This document shows, one piece after another, positions 49,008 through 59,299 of a DNA stretch of 64,000 bases; position 1 is the stretch's first letter, and each line of letters begins with the position of its first letter. The notes under the pieces are model-generated. The model was not told the DNA's origin. It was given only the letters and a program-made list of their open reading frames with translations, and ran no database searches. The stretch covers positions 62,001 through 126,000 of the forward strand of contig JALKBU010000003.1 of assembly GCA_023091735.1 (NCBI GenBank), read 5' to 3'. The position numbers were made by a program, and so were the translations under genes. This DNA comes from Trichomonas tenax. Lineage: Eukaryota > Parabasalia > Trichomonadida > Trichomonadidae.

Positions 49008-51863
49008 TTATTTCATGGAACTTTTTGAAACAGGCAATGCAACACCAACCTTCATATGCTGTCCAAATTGCCCGTTGTAGACTTTCTCTTGTGTCATTGT
49101 GAGCTCTCTTGCTTTCTTGAACTCCAGAGCAGCATTCTTCAATCTATAAGTGACAAGTGATAAATCATTCGTTAGCTTTTCAATCAAAGCTTTATCTTGT
49201 GGTCTAGGACTCATTGTTTCAAGTTTCCTCTTTGCTGTGTCAATTCTTCCCTGAAGAACATCTATTTTCTCATCGTAGAATATCCTCATCGCATCCCATT
49301 CTTTGAGAATGCCTTTAATAATTTCTTCCTTATTTTCAACTAAAACTTTCTCTTCACTCTTTCTTCTTGCCGAATTGTTTGCTAGAGCTTTCTCTATACC
49401 ATCCTCTTGAGCAGAAAGGCTCTTCTTAGCTTCTTCGATATCATGAAGTAATTGATCTTTTGTGCGTTCATATTCGCGGCGTTCTGCTAATTTCATTTTC
49501 TCTGCTAAATCCTTTGCATTTTCGAGGGCTGCTGATTCACGAGCAACTGAATCCTTGAGATCCTTTTGGAGCTTCTCCTTGTCTTCGTTGCGCTTATGAT
49601 ACAATCTACTCATCTCATCGTCGAGTTCTTGCTTTGTGTTTTCGAATTTGTCATTTTCATTTGCAATCTTCTTGTTATGCTCTTCTGCACGCATTTCAAC
49701 GCTGAGATTGGCCTCTTTGTTGAGTCTATTGAGTTCTTCCTTGAGTCCTGTAATTTCTTGTTTCAAGTTATCAATTTCCGTTTGATCATTTAACTTTGCA
49801 AGTTTTTCATCAAGTTTAGCATCTTTTTCTTCAAATGCTTTCTTGAGGTCTGAGATTTTATCATTCCAGTATTTGTCGTCATTCTCTTTCAACTGCTTCT
49901 CGTTTTCAATCTGCTTTGATATCTCAGTAAGCTCATTTTCATCAGGTGGTGGAGGAATTCCTTCCATATGCTTCTTATGACGCTCGTTTTCATCAATTGT
50001 CTTTTTCTCCCATTGTGATATAATATCTTGCTTTTCTGCTGCATCTTTTCTTGCCTGATCATCGAGTTTCATTTCAAGCATCTTTATCTCATTGTCGAGC
50101 ATCGAAAAGTCTTCTTCTGGCAATTCTCCAATATCATTTAATCTGTGGTTTTCTTTGTTGAAAATTTCTTTATATTTCGCAACAAACTCCGGAATTTCTG
50201 TCTTACTGAGTCCATTTTCTCTGATGTCATCCATTGAGTTTTGATATTCTTCGCTAAGCTTTGTAAGTAGATTTTCTTTATCACAATTGTTATTGTTAAT
50301 TAACTCAACAATTTGAAGTTGATTTGCTGTCTTTAAGTCTTCTATTTCTTGCTTTTTACCTTCTGAGAATTGAACAAACTGAGAATCGATCTCCACCGAT
50401 TGATTCTCGCAAATATTCTTTGTTTCCTCTTCATAGTCGCTTATTTCTTTATCAAATTGCTGTCTCAGTGAATCTATTTTGCTTAATATCTCATTTAACT
50501 GTCTTGTTTTCTCGCGCGTTTCATTTTCCATTCCTTGGCTCGAAGCATCTTGTTTTGAAAGAATTTCTTTCTTTTTATTCTCATATCGCTCATTCTCTTT
50601 CTTTATATTTTCTTCGTGTTTAGCATTTTCTTTTGCTTTCTTATCTTCTAAATCTTGAGATAATAATTTTAATTCATTTTCGTATTTTTGTATTTCCTGT
50701 TGGTTTTCTTGTATCATGACTTCAATTTCGTTTGCTTTATCCTTTAATTTAGAGTTCGATTGCGTAATAAAATTCTCATGTTTTTGTTTCATCTTATTTA
50801 ACTCTTCTTCGTATTTCTTCACTAAGTCTTGGAATGTTGCATCCAGGTTGTCATATTGGTTTCTTAGTCTTTGGCTTTCATCACTAAATTTAATTTTCAT
50901 TTCATCAACTTCCTTCTTTGCATTGCTTCTGGCGTCTGATATTTCTTCTTTATGCATCTCCAGGTTTGACTTAAGTATATTCTGCTGTGTTTCAAGCTTG
51001 TTTGTGTATTCTTGCTGTAATAATCTTAATTTTTCTTTTTGCATTTCGAGTTTTGATCTTTTGTCTTTTTCGTAGTTGCTCAACTCATTTGCTTCAGATT
51101 TGATACGTTCTCTTAATTCTCTTAAGTGTGTTTTATTCTGGTTTTGTAATTCGTTAATATTCTGTATGTATGATTGCATTGTGTCTTTAAGCGTTAGTAC
51201 TTTTTGCTTCAATGCATTAAACTTTTTGCTGATTGCTGATGTCTTTTTATTGTTTGGATCGCTATTATTTTTAAGCTCATCGATATCTTTTTTATGTTGT
51301 TGTTCTAATTCTTCCAAATTCTTCTTTGAAGTAGCTTTGAGCTTATCGAGTCTTCGTTTTGATTCTTTATCTAGTTCATCCATTTCATTTTTGAATTTGT
51401 CATTTTCTGATTGCAATACTTTCTCTATTTCTTGCTGAAACTGATCTGCACGTTTAGAAAATGCGTCCTGTTCCTTCAAAAATTGATTATTAATTTCTTC
51501 AATCGCTTTTATAATATCTTGAGCGTCTGACTCTATTTTAGACTCGAATTTATTCAAATTAGACCGATTTGCATCGATGTACGCTTTGTGATCAGATTGT
51601 AATGTAAGAATTTTCTCTTTAAATTGTTTTTCTATCTTTTCATTCACAACAGCAGCTATATTTTGTACTTCATCACTTGAATTGGCCGCAAAGCTTCGAT
51701 ATCCGTCAAGAGTTTCGTTTATAAGCGGGTTGAAATAATTATTTAAATAATCTTTTTGATATACCTGCTCAGAAAGCTGAGATTGGAAGAACTGAATGAC
51801 TTTCATCAGCTGGCTGAGCTTCTTGTTCACATTGAACTTGAGCGCTGTCGGCCTTTTACTCAT
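49008..51863 (-). CDS. Long coiled-coil protein (951 aa)
   Basis: Almost the whole protein (about 60-930) is continuous coiled coil rich in Glu, Lys, Asn and Gln. The first 60 residues are more basic and globular (MSKRPTALKFNVNKKL). One Pro-rich break (GIPPPPDENE) interrupts the coil at about 635. Such proteins form cytoskeletal rods or vesicle tethers, as in the trichomonad axostyle, pelta and costa. The costa and axostyle link is inferred only from architecture. Confidence 0.85.
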   Translation of the reverse strand: MSKRPTALKFNVNKKLSQLMKVIQFFQSQLSEQVYQKDYLNNYFNPLINETLDGYRSFAANSSDEVQNIAAVVNEKIEKQFKEKILTLQSDHKAYIDANRSNLNKFESKIESDAQDIIKAIEEINNQFLKEQDAFSKRADQFQQEIEKVLQSENDKFKNEMDELDKESKRRLDKLKATSKKNLEELEQQHKKDIDELKNNSDPNNKKTSAISKKFNALKQKVLTLKDTMQSYIQNINELQNQNKTHLRELRERIKSEANELSNYEKDKRSKLEMQKEKLRLLQQEYTNKLETQQNILKSNLEMHKEEISDARSNAKKEVDEMKIKFSDESQRLRNQYDNLDATFQDLVKKYEEELNKMKQKHENFITQSNSKLKDKANEIEVMIQENQQEIQKYENELKLLSQDLEDKKAKENAKHEENIKKENERYENKKKEILSKQDASSQGMENETREKTRQLNEILSKIDSLRQQFDKEISDYEEETKNICENQSVEIDSQFVQFSEGKKQEIEDLKTANQLQIVELINNNNCDKENLLTKLSEEYQNSMDDIRENGLSKTEIPEFVAKYKEIFNKENHRLNDIGELPEEDFSMLDNEIKMLEMKLDDQARKDAAEKQDIISQWEKKTIDENERHKKHMEGIPPPPDENELTEISKQIENEKQLKENDDKYWNDKISDLKKAFEEKDAKLDEKLAKLNDQTEIDNLKQEITGLKEELNRLNKEANLSVEMRAEEHNKKIANENDKFENTKQELDDEMSRLYHKRNEDKEKLQKDLKDSVARESAALENAKDLAEKMKLAERREYERTKDQLLHDIEEAKKSLSAQEDGIEKALANNSARRKSEEKVLVENKEEIIKGILKEWDAMRIFYDEKIDVLQGRIDTAKRKLETMSPRPQDKALIEKLTNDLSLVTYRLKNAALEFKKARELTMTQEKVYNGQFGQHMKVGVALPVSKSSMK

Positions 51864-52519
51864 CTTTTTATAAAATGTTTATTTTGATTTTTTGGAAAAC
51901 TTCGAAAATGGCTATTTTATAGCATAGGTGATCTATATTTATCAATATTTAGATAAATTAAAAATACGTTATTTTTATGAAGGGTGTAAAAAAGTTAAAC
52001 CGGGTGAACATAAAAAATTACAAAAATCAAAATAATCCAAATTCCTTTTAGGTATATCACTAGCAGCACATTCATATAATGCTGTGGAAATTTCAGGTCC
52101 GAATATTTAATTTTTTTCATATTCTTCTTGAATTTCATGAAACAAATTATGGTATAAATACGACCATAATATAATAATTATATATAGATTGTATTATATT
52201 AAAATATTGAATATTGCTAGTCAAAAAAGATTTTTCTAGTTCGATAATTTGATATTTAATTCAACTTAATATATTCATCCACTATCTGATGAAATGATCA
52301 TATAATCGCATTGAAATTGAATTTCTAATTCGTATTTATATTCATTTTGTTAAATTCTATTTCATATTCAATTTTTGTTATATTTGTCAGCAATTTATTG
52401 TGCTATAAATTTCTATCATGCATATAGTGTAAATTATGATTAATGTACATTACATTTACAAAATTAATATATCATACAAAATATAGAGAAATATAATTCA
52501 AAATAAAACATAGAATAAG
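51864..52519. other. AT-rich spacer
   Basis: This very AT-rich spacer between two minus-strand genes holds no ORF, hairpin or repeat that I could support. Confidence 0.5.
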
Positions 52520-53359
52520 TTATTCCTTTTTCGTTGCATTTCTGAATTCTACTTTCTCGGTCAATATAATCCGACTTTCGTAGTATTTTATGAGAAGATC
52601 AGAATAAAATTTCTTCATCTTATCATTCGGGATCTGAATTATGTTTCCATTATTCTGGCACACGAAATATATATCTTGATCCTTCTGAAAAGCTCCAAGA
52701 ATTTTAATTTTACCATGAACATGCGCTGAATTTTCATCTGGTTTAGAAATGGATTTTCTCGGTGTTTGCTGCTTCTTTGGTGATAATCTAACTTTCGTAT
52801 ATTCAGTATCTGATTCTGAGGTTTCCGATTCATTGAGTTCCTTGAGGAGATCTTTGGTTAAATCAACTGATATTTGTTCTTTCTGTTCTCGAGGAATTTG
52901 AATTTTTGCTCTTTTATCTTCTTCGAATTCTTCGTGTTGTGGCTGTTCATTTTCATATGTGTAATAAGATGCATTCATGTGTCTTGCCTTTCTATTTCGT
53001 TTATTTAATCCTCGTTTTGTTTTTCCAAAAAGGTTTGCTTTAACATCATTAGGAACGCTTTCCCAGTAAGCTGTAACTGCTTCTAATGAGTTATATAGAC
53101 CGCTTTCTGGTTCCCAAGTATTATAAGAATCGTCATAATTGCACCATTTGACGAGATAATATAAACAACCGTCTTGAAGCATATGCGAAATTATTTTTTC
53201 AACTTCATATTCCTCGTTTTCTTCTTCGTTTTGATCCGCATTTTCTTCTTGTTGATTTGTTGTAGATTTGTCTGCATTTTCTGCTACTGGTGGTGGAGCA
53301 TTTTCTAGCCTTGTCTTCTCTGGATTCGTTGTCTGAAGAGAAGTTAAACTTTCATTCAT
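52520..53359 (-). CDS. HP1-like protein (chromodomain plus chromoshadow-like domain)
   Basis: Residues about 50-100 are a classical chromodomain (YEVEKIISHM, then YYLVKWCNYDDSYNTWEPE) with the aromatic residues that cage methyl-lysine (Tyr, Trp, and a Tyr near the N-strand). Residues about 220-270 fit a chromoshadow domain (KIKILGAFQKDQDIYFVC, then YYESRI), which dimerises HP1 and binds partner peptides. A Glu/Gln-rich N-terminus and a basic hinge (SPKKQQTPRKS, about 190-200) complete the HP1 layout. HP1 reads H3K9 or H3K27 methylation and organises heterochromatin. The shadow domain call is weaker than the chromodomain. Confidence 0.85.
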   Translation of the reverse strand: MNESLTSLQTTNPEKTRLENAPPPVAENADKSTTNQQEENADQNEEENEEYEVEKIISHMLQDGCLYYLVKWCNYDDSYNTWEPESGLYNSLEAVTAYWESVPNDVKANLFGKTKRGLNKRNRKARHMNASYYTYENEQPQHEEFEEDKRAKIQIPREQKEQISVDLTKDLLKELNESETSESDTEYTKVRLSPKKQQTPRKSISKPDENSAHVHGKIKILGAFQKDQDIYFVCQNNGNIIQIPNDKMKKFYSDLLIKYYESRIILTEKVEFRNATKKE

Positions 53360-53415
53360 ATAAATTTTTATGGCAAAAAAGCAGTAGTTTACACAACAGA
53401 AATTATATTAAAGTA

Positions 53416-53426
53416 TTTACATGACA
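53416..53426. promoter_or_regulatory. ACATGT-type motif TTTACATGACA
   Basis: It lies between the divergent HP1-like (ATG 53359) and coiled-coil genes (ATG 53460), 34 bp before the latter. It differs from TTTACATGTCA at one base. Confidence 0.4.
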
Positions 53427-54074
53427 AGTATTTTAATGACGTTTAATTATTCAAAAAAAATGGAAAAAGAAGAACAATTTCTTGATCTTATTGCAGAAAA
53501 CACACAATTAAAAGAGGAAATAAAAGCAGTGCAAGAATATAATAAACTCGTAACATTACTAGATCAAGCGTATATGATTATGTGCAGACAAGAATCGTTA
53601 CATGAAACTGTTGACAGGACAAAACTTGATAAACTCATTACTACAGTTAAGTCTGGCCTTAGGTCGGTGAATAGCGCCGATTCTTGGAAAGCAAAACTCA
53701 AACAAGAAATATATAAAAAATCAAATCAACAATCAAAGATGAATTACGACAGTTTGCTTGACAAGAGAAATAAAATGCAATCAAAACTAGAAAGTATCCA
53801 AAAGGATATCGAAGCATATAAAGGAAAATTATCTCAAACAACTAAATCATTAAATTCAGCACAGCAAATGAGAAACAAACTAAAAGAACAGTTAGAATGG
53901 TTAAATAAGACAATTGAAACATCTAAATTAGGTCTTCAAGATCTCAAATCTCAGGTCGAAAAAGAACAAGCTTCAAACATTCAGATAAAGAAGTCCATGG
54001 AAGAAACTAAGCAAAAACTTATAACATTTTCTGAATCATTAAGTGAAAATGCGTCTATTCAATCAAAATCATGA
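53421..54074 (+). CDS. Small coiled-coil protein (204-217 aa)
   Basis: From the ATG at 53460 (MEKEEQFLDLIAENTQL) the protein is nearly all coiled coil, with a short break at about 85-100. The frame stays open from an upstream ATG at 53421, but that codon lies inside the regulatory motif at 53416-53426, so the start at 53460 is preferred. It is Lys/Glu/Gln/Ser-rich, has no domain, and resembles small axonemal or kinetochore coiled coils. Function unknown. Confidence 0.75.
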   Translation: MTSILMTFNYSKKMEKEEQFLDLIAENTQLKEEIKAVQEYNKLVTLLDQAYMIMCRQESLHETVDRTKLDKLITTVKSGLRSVNSADSWKAKLKQEIYKKSNQQSKMNYDSLLDKRNKMQSKLESIQKDIEAYKGKLSQTTKSLNSAQQMRNKLKEQLEWLNKTIETSKLGLQDLKSQVEKEQASNIQIKKSMEETKQKLITFSESLSENASIQSKS

Positions 54075-54426
54075 ACTATTAATTGGTATTATTGAACAAC
54101 AAACATTTCTATGCGCTTATGTTAATCAGCTTATAAACTTCAAACAACAAAGCTAATGAATTCAAAAATAGATATTATCATCAAATTGATGCCTAATCTA
54201 ATCGAATATCTGACAAATTAAGCAGCGCAATTGCCGCCAACACTCGTTTCATATCTAAGAAAGAATAATTTTCATATTTAAATTTTTTTTAACAATGAAC
54301 AATTTTTATGTGTTCTAACACATATTAATCGATATGATTGATCTAATCAACTATATCAAATAAACAATTACTAAAAAATAAAAAACATAATATTTTATAA
54401 CAAACAAAAATACATATTTTAGAGTT
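54075..54426. other. AT-rich convergent spacer
   Basis: This spacer separates the 3' ends of two convergent genes. Nothing is recognised. Confidence 0.5.
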
Positions 54427-55527
54427 TCACCATAATTCAATTTCATTATCCGATGATGACTTCTTTGCTTCTACTTCTTCATCGCGATTACTTGACTCTT
54501 CATTTTCTTCAACTTTAATGTCTTCTGCCGGATCGAGAACGCTCGTTGGATTTTCTTCATATTCTGTTTCTTCAGCATATCCGATTTCATCAGGAAGTAA
54601 TGTCAGGTTCTCAGTGTTTAATGGAAGATTTCCAATAGATGTTGGTGGCCAATTTCGTTTAGAAGGATCTAATTTATCGATCAATTTCAAAACTGGATCA
54701 GGAAGAGATTTGGCTAATATATTTGGATCTGCTAAGTTCAGGATCATCCATATCGACTTCCTTGGCGCAAGGTTTCTGTTTAAAAGATATTCAAGCCAAA
54801 TTGATGCTAAACTATTTCCTAATGCCATTTCTTCTGCAAGTTTCATTCCAACAGCAGCTGGAAAATAATTTAATATCTTTGAAGATTCTTGAATTAAATC
54901 GCCAATTCGTTTTAAAAAATTCGTTTTCAAAGTTCCTCTAGTTTGGTTCTTGTTCAACATTATTTCTATAAGAACTTCAATTCCAAACGATCCAATGATG
55001 TTTGCTTGAAAAAATTCAAATGCTTCGCCATCATCTGTTAAATATTCGAGAATTGAAGCGCGTAATTCATTTTTATATCTAACAATTGTTGACAACTGTG
55101 GAATCCAATAGTTTTCTTCTAACCATTTCAATGCCTGAAGCGCAGCCATACAAGCAAAATCAAATGATGGCATTCTTCCATGTGTTGCAGTGTGCCTTAT
55201 AGTGACAATGTAATCAGGAATACCAAGGCTTGATCCAATCGATGATATTGGATTGTTTGGATCAATATGTTTAAAGGGTTCGACAACACCGTTAATAAAT
55301 CGAATAATTGATAAAGAAAGACCGAGAACACTCTGTTCCTCGTACATATTTTTCTGTAATGATGCTGTAACTTCAATAGCTGTCGGAATTTGCATTCTCG
55401 CTGACCAAGCAGAGACTTTTGCGACACCTTGCAATATCGAAGACTTTTCTCCGCTGTAAAGAAGATTATAAACGTCTTCCCACTCCTGCCAGTTTCGCCA
55501 CGCGACTGGTTTTTCGTAGGTAAACAT
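54427..55527 (-). CDS. LAS1: LAS1 ribosome-biogenesis endoribonuclease
   Basis: LAS1 cuts the ITS2 of pre-rRNA together with the Grc3 kinase. The N-terminal HEPN fold is clear: VAWRNWQEWEDVYNLLYSG, then WSARMQIPTAIEVTASL, LSLSIIRFINGVVEPF and the catalytic RHTATHG at about 110-116, which matches the Rx4-6H motif. Residues beyond about 150 form helical parts, and the last 70 are acidic (ESSNRDEEVEAKKSS). Length (366) is shorter than human LAS1L (734) but close to yeast-type cores. A TGCATGTCA half-motif lies 40 nt upstream of the ATG, and a TCATAA element directly precedes it. Confidence 0.9.
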   Translation of the reverse strand: MFTYEKPVAWRNWQEWEDVYNLLYSGEKSSILQGVAKVSAWSARMQIPTAIEVTASLQKNMYEEQSVLGLSLSIIRFINGVVEPFKHIDPNNPISSIGSSLGIPDYIVTIRHTATHGRMPSFDFACMAALQALKWLEENYWIPQLSTIVRYKNELRASILEYLTDDGEAFEFFQANIIGSFGIEVLIEIMLNKNQTRGTLKTNFLKRIGDLIQESSKILNYFPAAVGMKLAEEMALGNSLASIWLEYLLNRNLAPRKSIWMILNLADPNILAKSLPDPVLKLIDKLDPSKRNWPPTSIGNLPLNTENLTLLPDEIGYAEETEYEENPTSVLDPAEDIKVEENEESSNRDEEVEAKKSSSDNEIELW

Positions 55528-56412
55528 TTATGACACCTTTGATAATTTTGTGACCCCTAAATAAAATGCATGTCAAAAATCATTATCATGTGAAAGAGCA
55601 TTAAATTGAAATCTATCAAATAGCACAGTAAAAGGCAAAACGTGCAATCTCCCCTTCTTACATGAAACATATTTTTTATTGGAGTTTCTCTCATCAAATT
55701 AAATTTTTAAATTAGATCAAATGTTTTTCAGTCCTGACATGCAAATTGAAAACGACAAAAAGTTTATTTTGTTCTTTAATGTTTCATCAATCACTTAAAT
55801 ACAATAATTCGAAGGTGTATCTTTTAAGATAAGATACATATTGCTATGTTGATTATATTGGACTTATCTAAAACAAGTTAAGGCATTTCAATGTAGATGT
55901 TTTCTGATAATTTTGGATGCTTACAAAAATGAGGATTTGATTTGTAAACCCAATTTTTGTCAGATTTCAAAATATTGATTTCCTAGTGCTAATTGATTGA
56001 TTTCTTATAGCTATTAGATTGGGTGCTATTATTTTATCAAAAATGCAAATAGGCAATAAAAATCATGCTAAAATAAAACATATGCTCCATTTTAAAACAG
56101 TGAACAATACAAATCATGCTAAAGCACTATATAAATGAATTTTAAACATACCTCAGTCTCCATCTTCTCTTTCTTTCAATACAATCTCTTATTCACTCAA
56201 CTCTTTGCACATTTGTGATGTTACTGTCTTTATTAAAGCATTTTGAGAACTAAGGTTCCTGCTATAATTACGGTGAATGAACCCCAAGACAGTGCTGTTC
56301 TGTCGAGGGATGGAAATTATGAAATCCGACAAGGTGGCAAAACTTCTGCCGTTACATTTTTTAGAAAATATGCTAAAAATGACAAAATTGAGTTTTTACA
56401 AAATCAAAAAAT
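55528..56412. other. Divergent spacer with ACATGT motifs and a relic frame
   Basis: This spacer separates LAS1 (minus) from the large plus-strand gene. TGCATGTCA lies at 55567-55575 and TGACATGCAAA at 55735-55745. An open frame without ATG (TTG 56243 to TGA 56416) encodes about 57 residues (NEPQDSAVLSRDGNYEIR and so on) and overlaps the next gene's ATG by 4 nt in another frame. It could be a 5' relic or an upstream ORF. Otherwise the spacer is AT-rich. Confidence 0.45.
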
Positions 56413-59205
56413 ATGAATCATGATTTACTGAACTCCATCAGCACTTTTTCGTCTTTTTTCGATACCCCTGTTGTTCTCCACTCCGAGAAGGAGAATTATT
56501 TCCAGTATAATACGGAGTTAACTCATCCATCTGCATTACAAAATAATGAAATAAGCACAGAGAACAATTTTCATCCTGTTTTCGACCCCGTTGTATTCAA
56601 CCCAATATCAGAATTTCACAGAGGTGAAAAAATCGTCGTAGATCAGCCTCAATTCGAAGTTTTCACAAAAGATTCGATCAAATATCACATTGGGCTTCTG
56701 AAACCATACGATTCACAGAACGGAACGAGAAGATGGATGATGGCCGGTGACCAATTAATACTTATGATCACACATGACGCGAAACAATTTTTCGTTTACA
56801 ATCCAACAATGATAAATTCGAAATTTCGATACTTTTTGATTAAAGAAAACGAAACACCAATAAAATTTACGATCAAATCTTTGCTTAGTAAGTTAGATGG
56901 TGCGATTCAATTATTTAATGATATTTTAATGAAAGAAAAATCAGCAACATTCGAATGGTTCTTCAAATCAGTTGTTGTTTTCGGTGGATATCCACCTGTT
57001 GTTAATCAAACTCTCGGATTTTATAAATCATTATTGCAACATCCACAATTTTTATACATTTTTGCTGTGTCGCTGTCCCAAAATAGTCTAAAAAGTGATG
57101 TTGTTGAAGCCTGGTATAAATTTTCTCATGATAATTTTCCAACTTTATATCCATCTTTGGTTATAATGCAATTGAATAGTCAAGGTACAAATCCTACGGT
57201 TTTCTTCAACAAATCACTCATCGGACATGTAACAAGATACATTATTTCTAAAGAAATTAATCAAAATTTACCATTAACGAATAACAAAGTGAAACCAGAT
57301 GTACAAATGGCCCAATTCATACAGAGAGAGTGGTCTCCTGTATGCAGGTTTATATTTTATACATTATTCTCAATCTATAAGAAATATAACGATCTTAACT
57401 TTACTTTTGATTCTCTTTCAATTCTTTTCTTCGGAAACAAGTGCGATGAAGCCACAATCAGCCAAATGATACGTTTCTCAACAATATATTCAGTATTTCC
57501 ACAAGATTTTGAATTATACACCGGTTTAGATGTTACTATCGCTCACGCAGCTTCAATGATGACAGCAGTCTTTCAGTCGAAAGACGCAATGCTTAATACA
57601 GCAATGATCACTGATTTCACAAAAATTGTTGCAACAATCAACAAAATTTACAGCACAGGAAATTACGCTATTGCTGCAGAAGATGCTATGGACTATCGCA
57701 CGCAGGATATCAAAGACGCACAGAGAAGAAAAAATGTTCAACTCGCACCAGACGCATTCAATTATGTTCAGCCCAGAAGTCGCATTTTCAACTCCGTTCG
57801 TCCTAAATCTATTTCTATGTCACTTCACTCAGCATCGTTCAGCGAAGTATTGCCATCTCCAGACACCAAACATAAGACAAGCTATAATGTTACTACAACA
57901 GAATTCGAGTCATCAGTGTCATCTGAGAGGCACAAACTTAGACCATCAGAGTTCGAAACAAGTGACAGTGATCATTTGCTTGATGACGATGGTTCTGTTC
58001 CACAGCAAAACAGACTTCCTAAACCTCCTAAGGAAATCATGGAAGATGGCGTCAAGACATTATCTGATGAATATGCAACTCATAAGACGCAAACTGATGA
58101 TGTCACTTCATCCAAAGTCTTGAGTATGGGCCCTATCAAGAAGATCGAAGTTCCTGAAAGAGCCAGCGTTGTCGAAGATTCAAGTGAGGAAGACGAAGAA
58201 GAAAGCTCAAGCTCTCATTCTTATGTTTTGTCAACACAAGACTTCCACAATCCAGAAAATAACGAAGAACAAAAAGATGATAAACCAAAGGAACAAAAGC
58301 AATCTGAACCTGAACAAGAAACCAAGAAAGATGAACAGCCAGAATCTAAACCATCAAATGATCAAAAGGAAAATGAAAAGCCAAAAGACACTAAACCTGA
58401 AGCTAAGGAATTAAATGAGTCTAAAGTTGATGATAAACCTAAAGAAACTAAACCATCGAATGAGTCAAAGGAAGCAAAGCCTCAAAATGACCAAAAATTT
58501 AATGAAAAGCCGAAGGAGACAAAGCCAGTTGAGGTAAAAGAAAAAGAGCCAAAGAACGATGATAAGAAGCAGAAAGAAAAGGAAGAAGACAAACCTAAGA
58601 AAGAAGAAGAGAAGAAGAGGAAATATAGAGTAGATATTGATGATATGGAACATGAGAAAGAAATCAATAATAAACCAAAGAAGAACAAATATGGTATCGA
58701 AGAGAAACCTAAAAAGAACAAATACAATATCTCCGATGATGAAGATGATGATCCGAAGCCTGCGAAGAAAGATAAAAATCCAAAGAAGAACAAATATATT
58801 TTTGATGACGATGAAGAAGACGAACCAAAACTTAAGAAAGCTGAGTCAAAGGAACCAAAGAGGAACAAATACTCAGTTGAAGAAGATGATGTTACTGATT
58901 CCAAAGAAGTTACGAGCGAATTGAAGACAAAGAAGGGCGGCGATAACAAGGATGACTCTGTTGAATCAGTTCAATCAATGGAATCCCTGAGAATTCCAAG
59001 AAAGAAAGTGGACTACAATGGTTATTCATCAGATGATACCGAGGATGAAAACTCCAAGAACAAAATTGATGATGACAAGAGAAGTGTTGTTTCAACAGCA
59101 TCAAAGAGAGCTTCTGTTGCTGATACTCCTGATCCTGTATCAATGGATACAAACGATGAATCCCCAAATCCTTACACTGAAAGTATGGTTTCTGAATCAA
59201 TTTAA
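56413..59205 (+). CDS. Large protein with charged PKKNKY repeat tail
   Basis: Residues 1-430 look globular and helical (RRWMMAGDQLILMITHDAKQFFVYNP, then WSPVCRFIFYTLFSIYKKYNDLNF) and match no family I know. Residues about 440-600 are Ser/Thr-rich and disordered. From about 600 the tail is dominated by Lys, Glu, Pro and Asp. It includes KPKET/KPSNESK-like repeats, then a block of near-identical units ending in KKNKY (about 735-830): RKYRVDIDD, KKNKYGIEE, KKNKYNISDDEDDD, KKNKYIFDDDEEDE and RNKYSVEEDD. Such repeats are usual in nuclear or microtubule-linked scaffold proteins. The function is not known. Confidence 0.8.
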   Translation: MNHDLLNSISTFSSFFDTPVVLHSEKENYFQYNTELTHPSALQNNEISTENNFHPVFDPVVFNPISEFHRGEKIVVDQPQFEVFTKDSIKYHIGLLKPYDSQNGTRRWMMAGDQLILMITHDAKQFFVYNPTMINSKFRYFLIKENETPIKFTIKSLLSKLDGAIQLFNDILMKEKSATFEWFFKSVVVFGGYPPVVNQTLGFYKSLLQHPQFLYIFAVSLSQNSLKSDVVEAWYKFSHDNFPTLYPSLVIMQLNSQGTNPTVFFNKSLIGHVTRYIISKEINQNLPLTNNKVKPDVQMAQFIQREWSPVCRFIFYTLFSIYKKYNDLNFTFDSLSILFFGNKCDEATISQMIRFSTIYSVFPQDFELYTGLDVTIAHAASMMTAVFQSKDAMLNTAMITDFTKIVATINKIYSTGNYAIAAEDAMDYRTQDIKDAQRRKNVQLAPDAFNYVQPRSRIFNSVRPKSISMSLHSASFSEVLPSPDTKHKTSYNVTTTEFESSVSSERHKLRPSEFETSDSDHLLDDDGSVPQQNRLPKPPKEIMEDGVKTLSDEYATHKTQTDDVTSSKVLSMGPIKKIEVPERASVVEDSSEEDEEESSSSHSYVLSTQDFHNPENNEEQKDDKPKEQKQSEPEQETKKDEQPESKPSNDQKENEKPKDTKPEAKELNESKVDDKPKETKPSNESKEAKPQNDQKFNEKPKETKPVEVKEKEPKNDDKKQKEKEEDKPKKEEEKKRKYRVDIDDMEHEKEINNKPKKNKYGIEEKPKKNKYNISDDEDDDPKPAKKDKNPKKNKYIFDDDEEDEPKLKKAESKEPKRNKYSVEEDDVTDSKEVTSELKTKKGGDNKDDSVESVQSMESLRIPRKKVDYNGYSSDDTEDENSKNKIDDDKRSVVSTASKRASVADTPDPVSMDTNDESPNPYTESMVSESI

Positions 59206-59299
59206 AATAAAATGTTGTTAGTTAATATGTTTATAAATAATCTATAGATTATAATATTTAAATATTTAATAGGATACTTAACACATTACTTAAGATGTC

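Noticed and set aside
58482..58949. 155-codon minus-strand ORF of Phe/Ser
   Set aside because: It is the antisense of the charged Lys/Glu repeat tail of the 930-aa protein.
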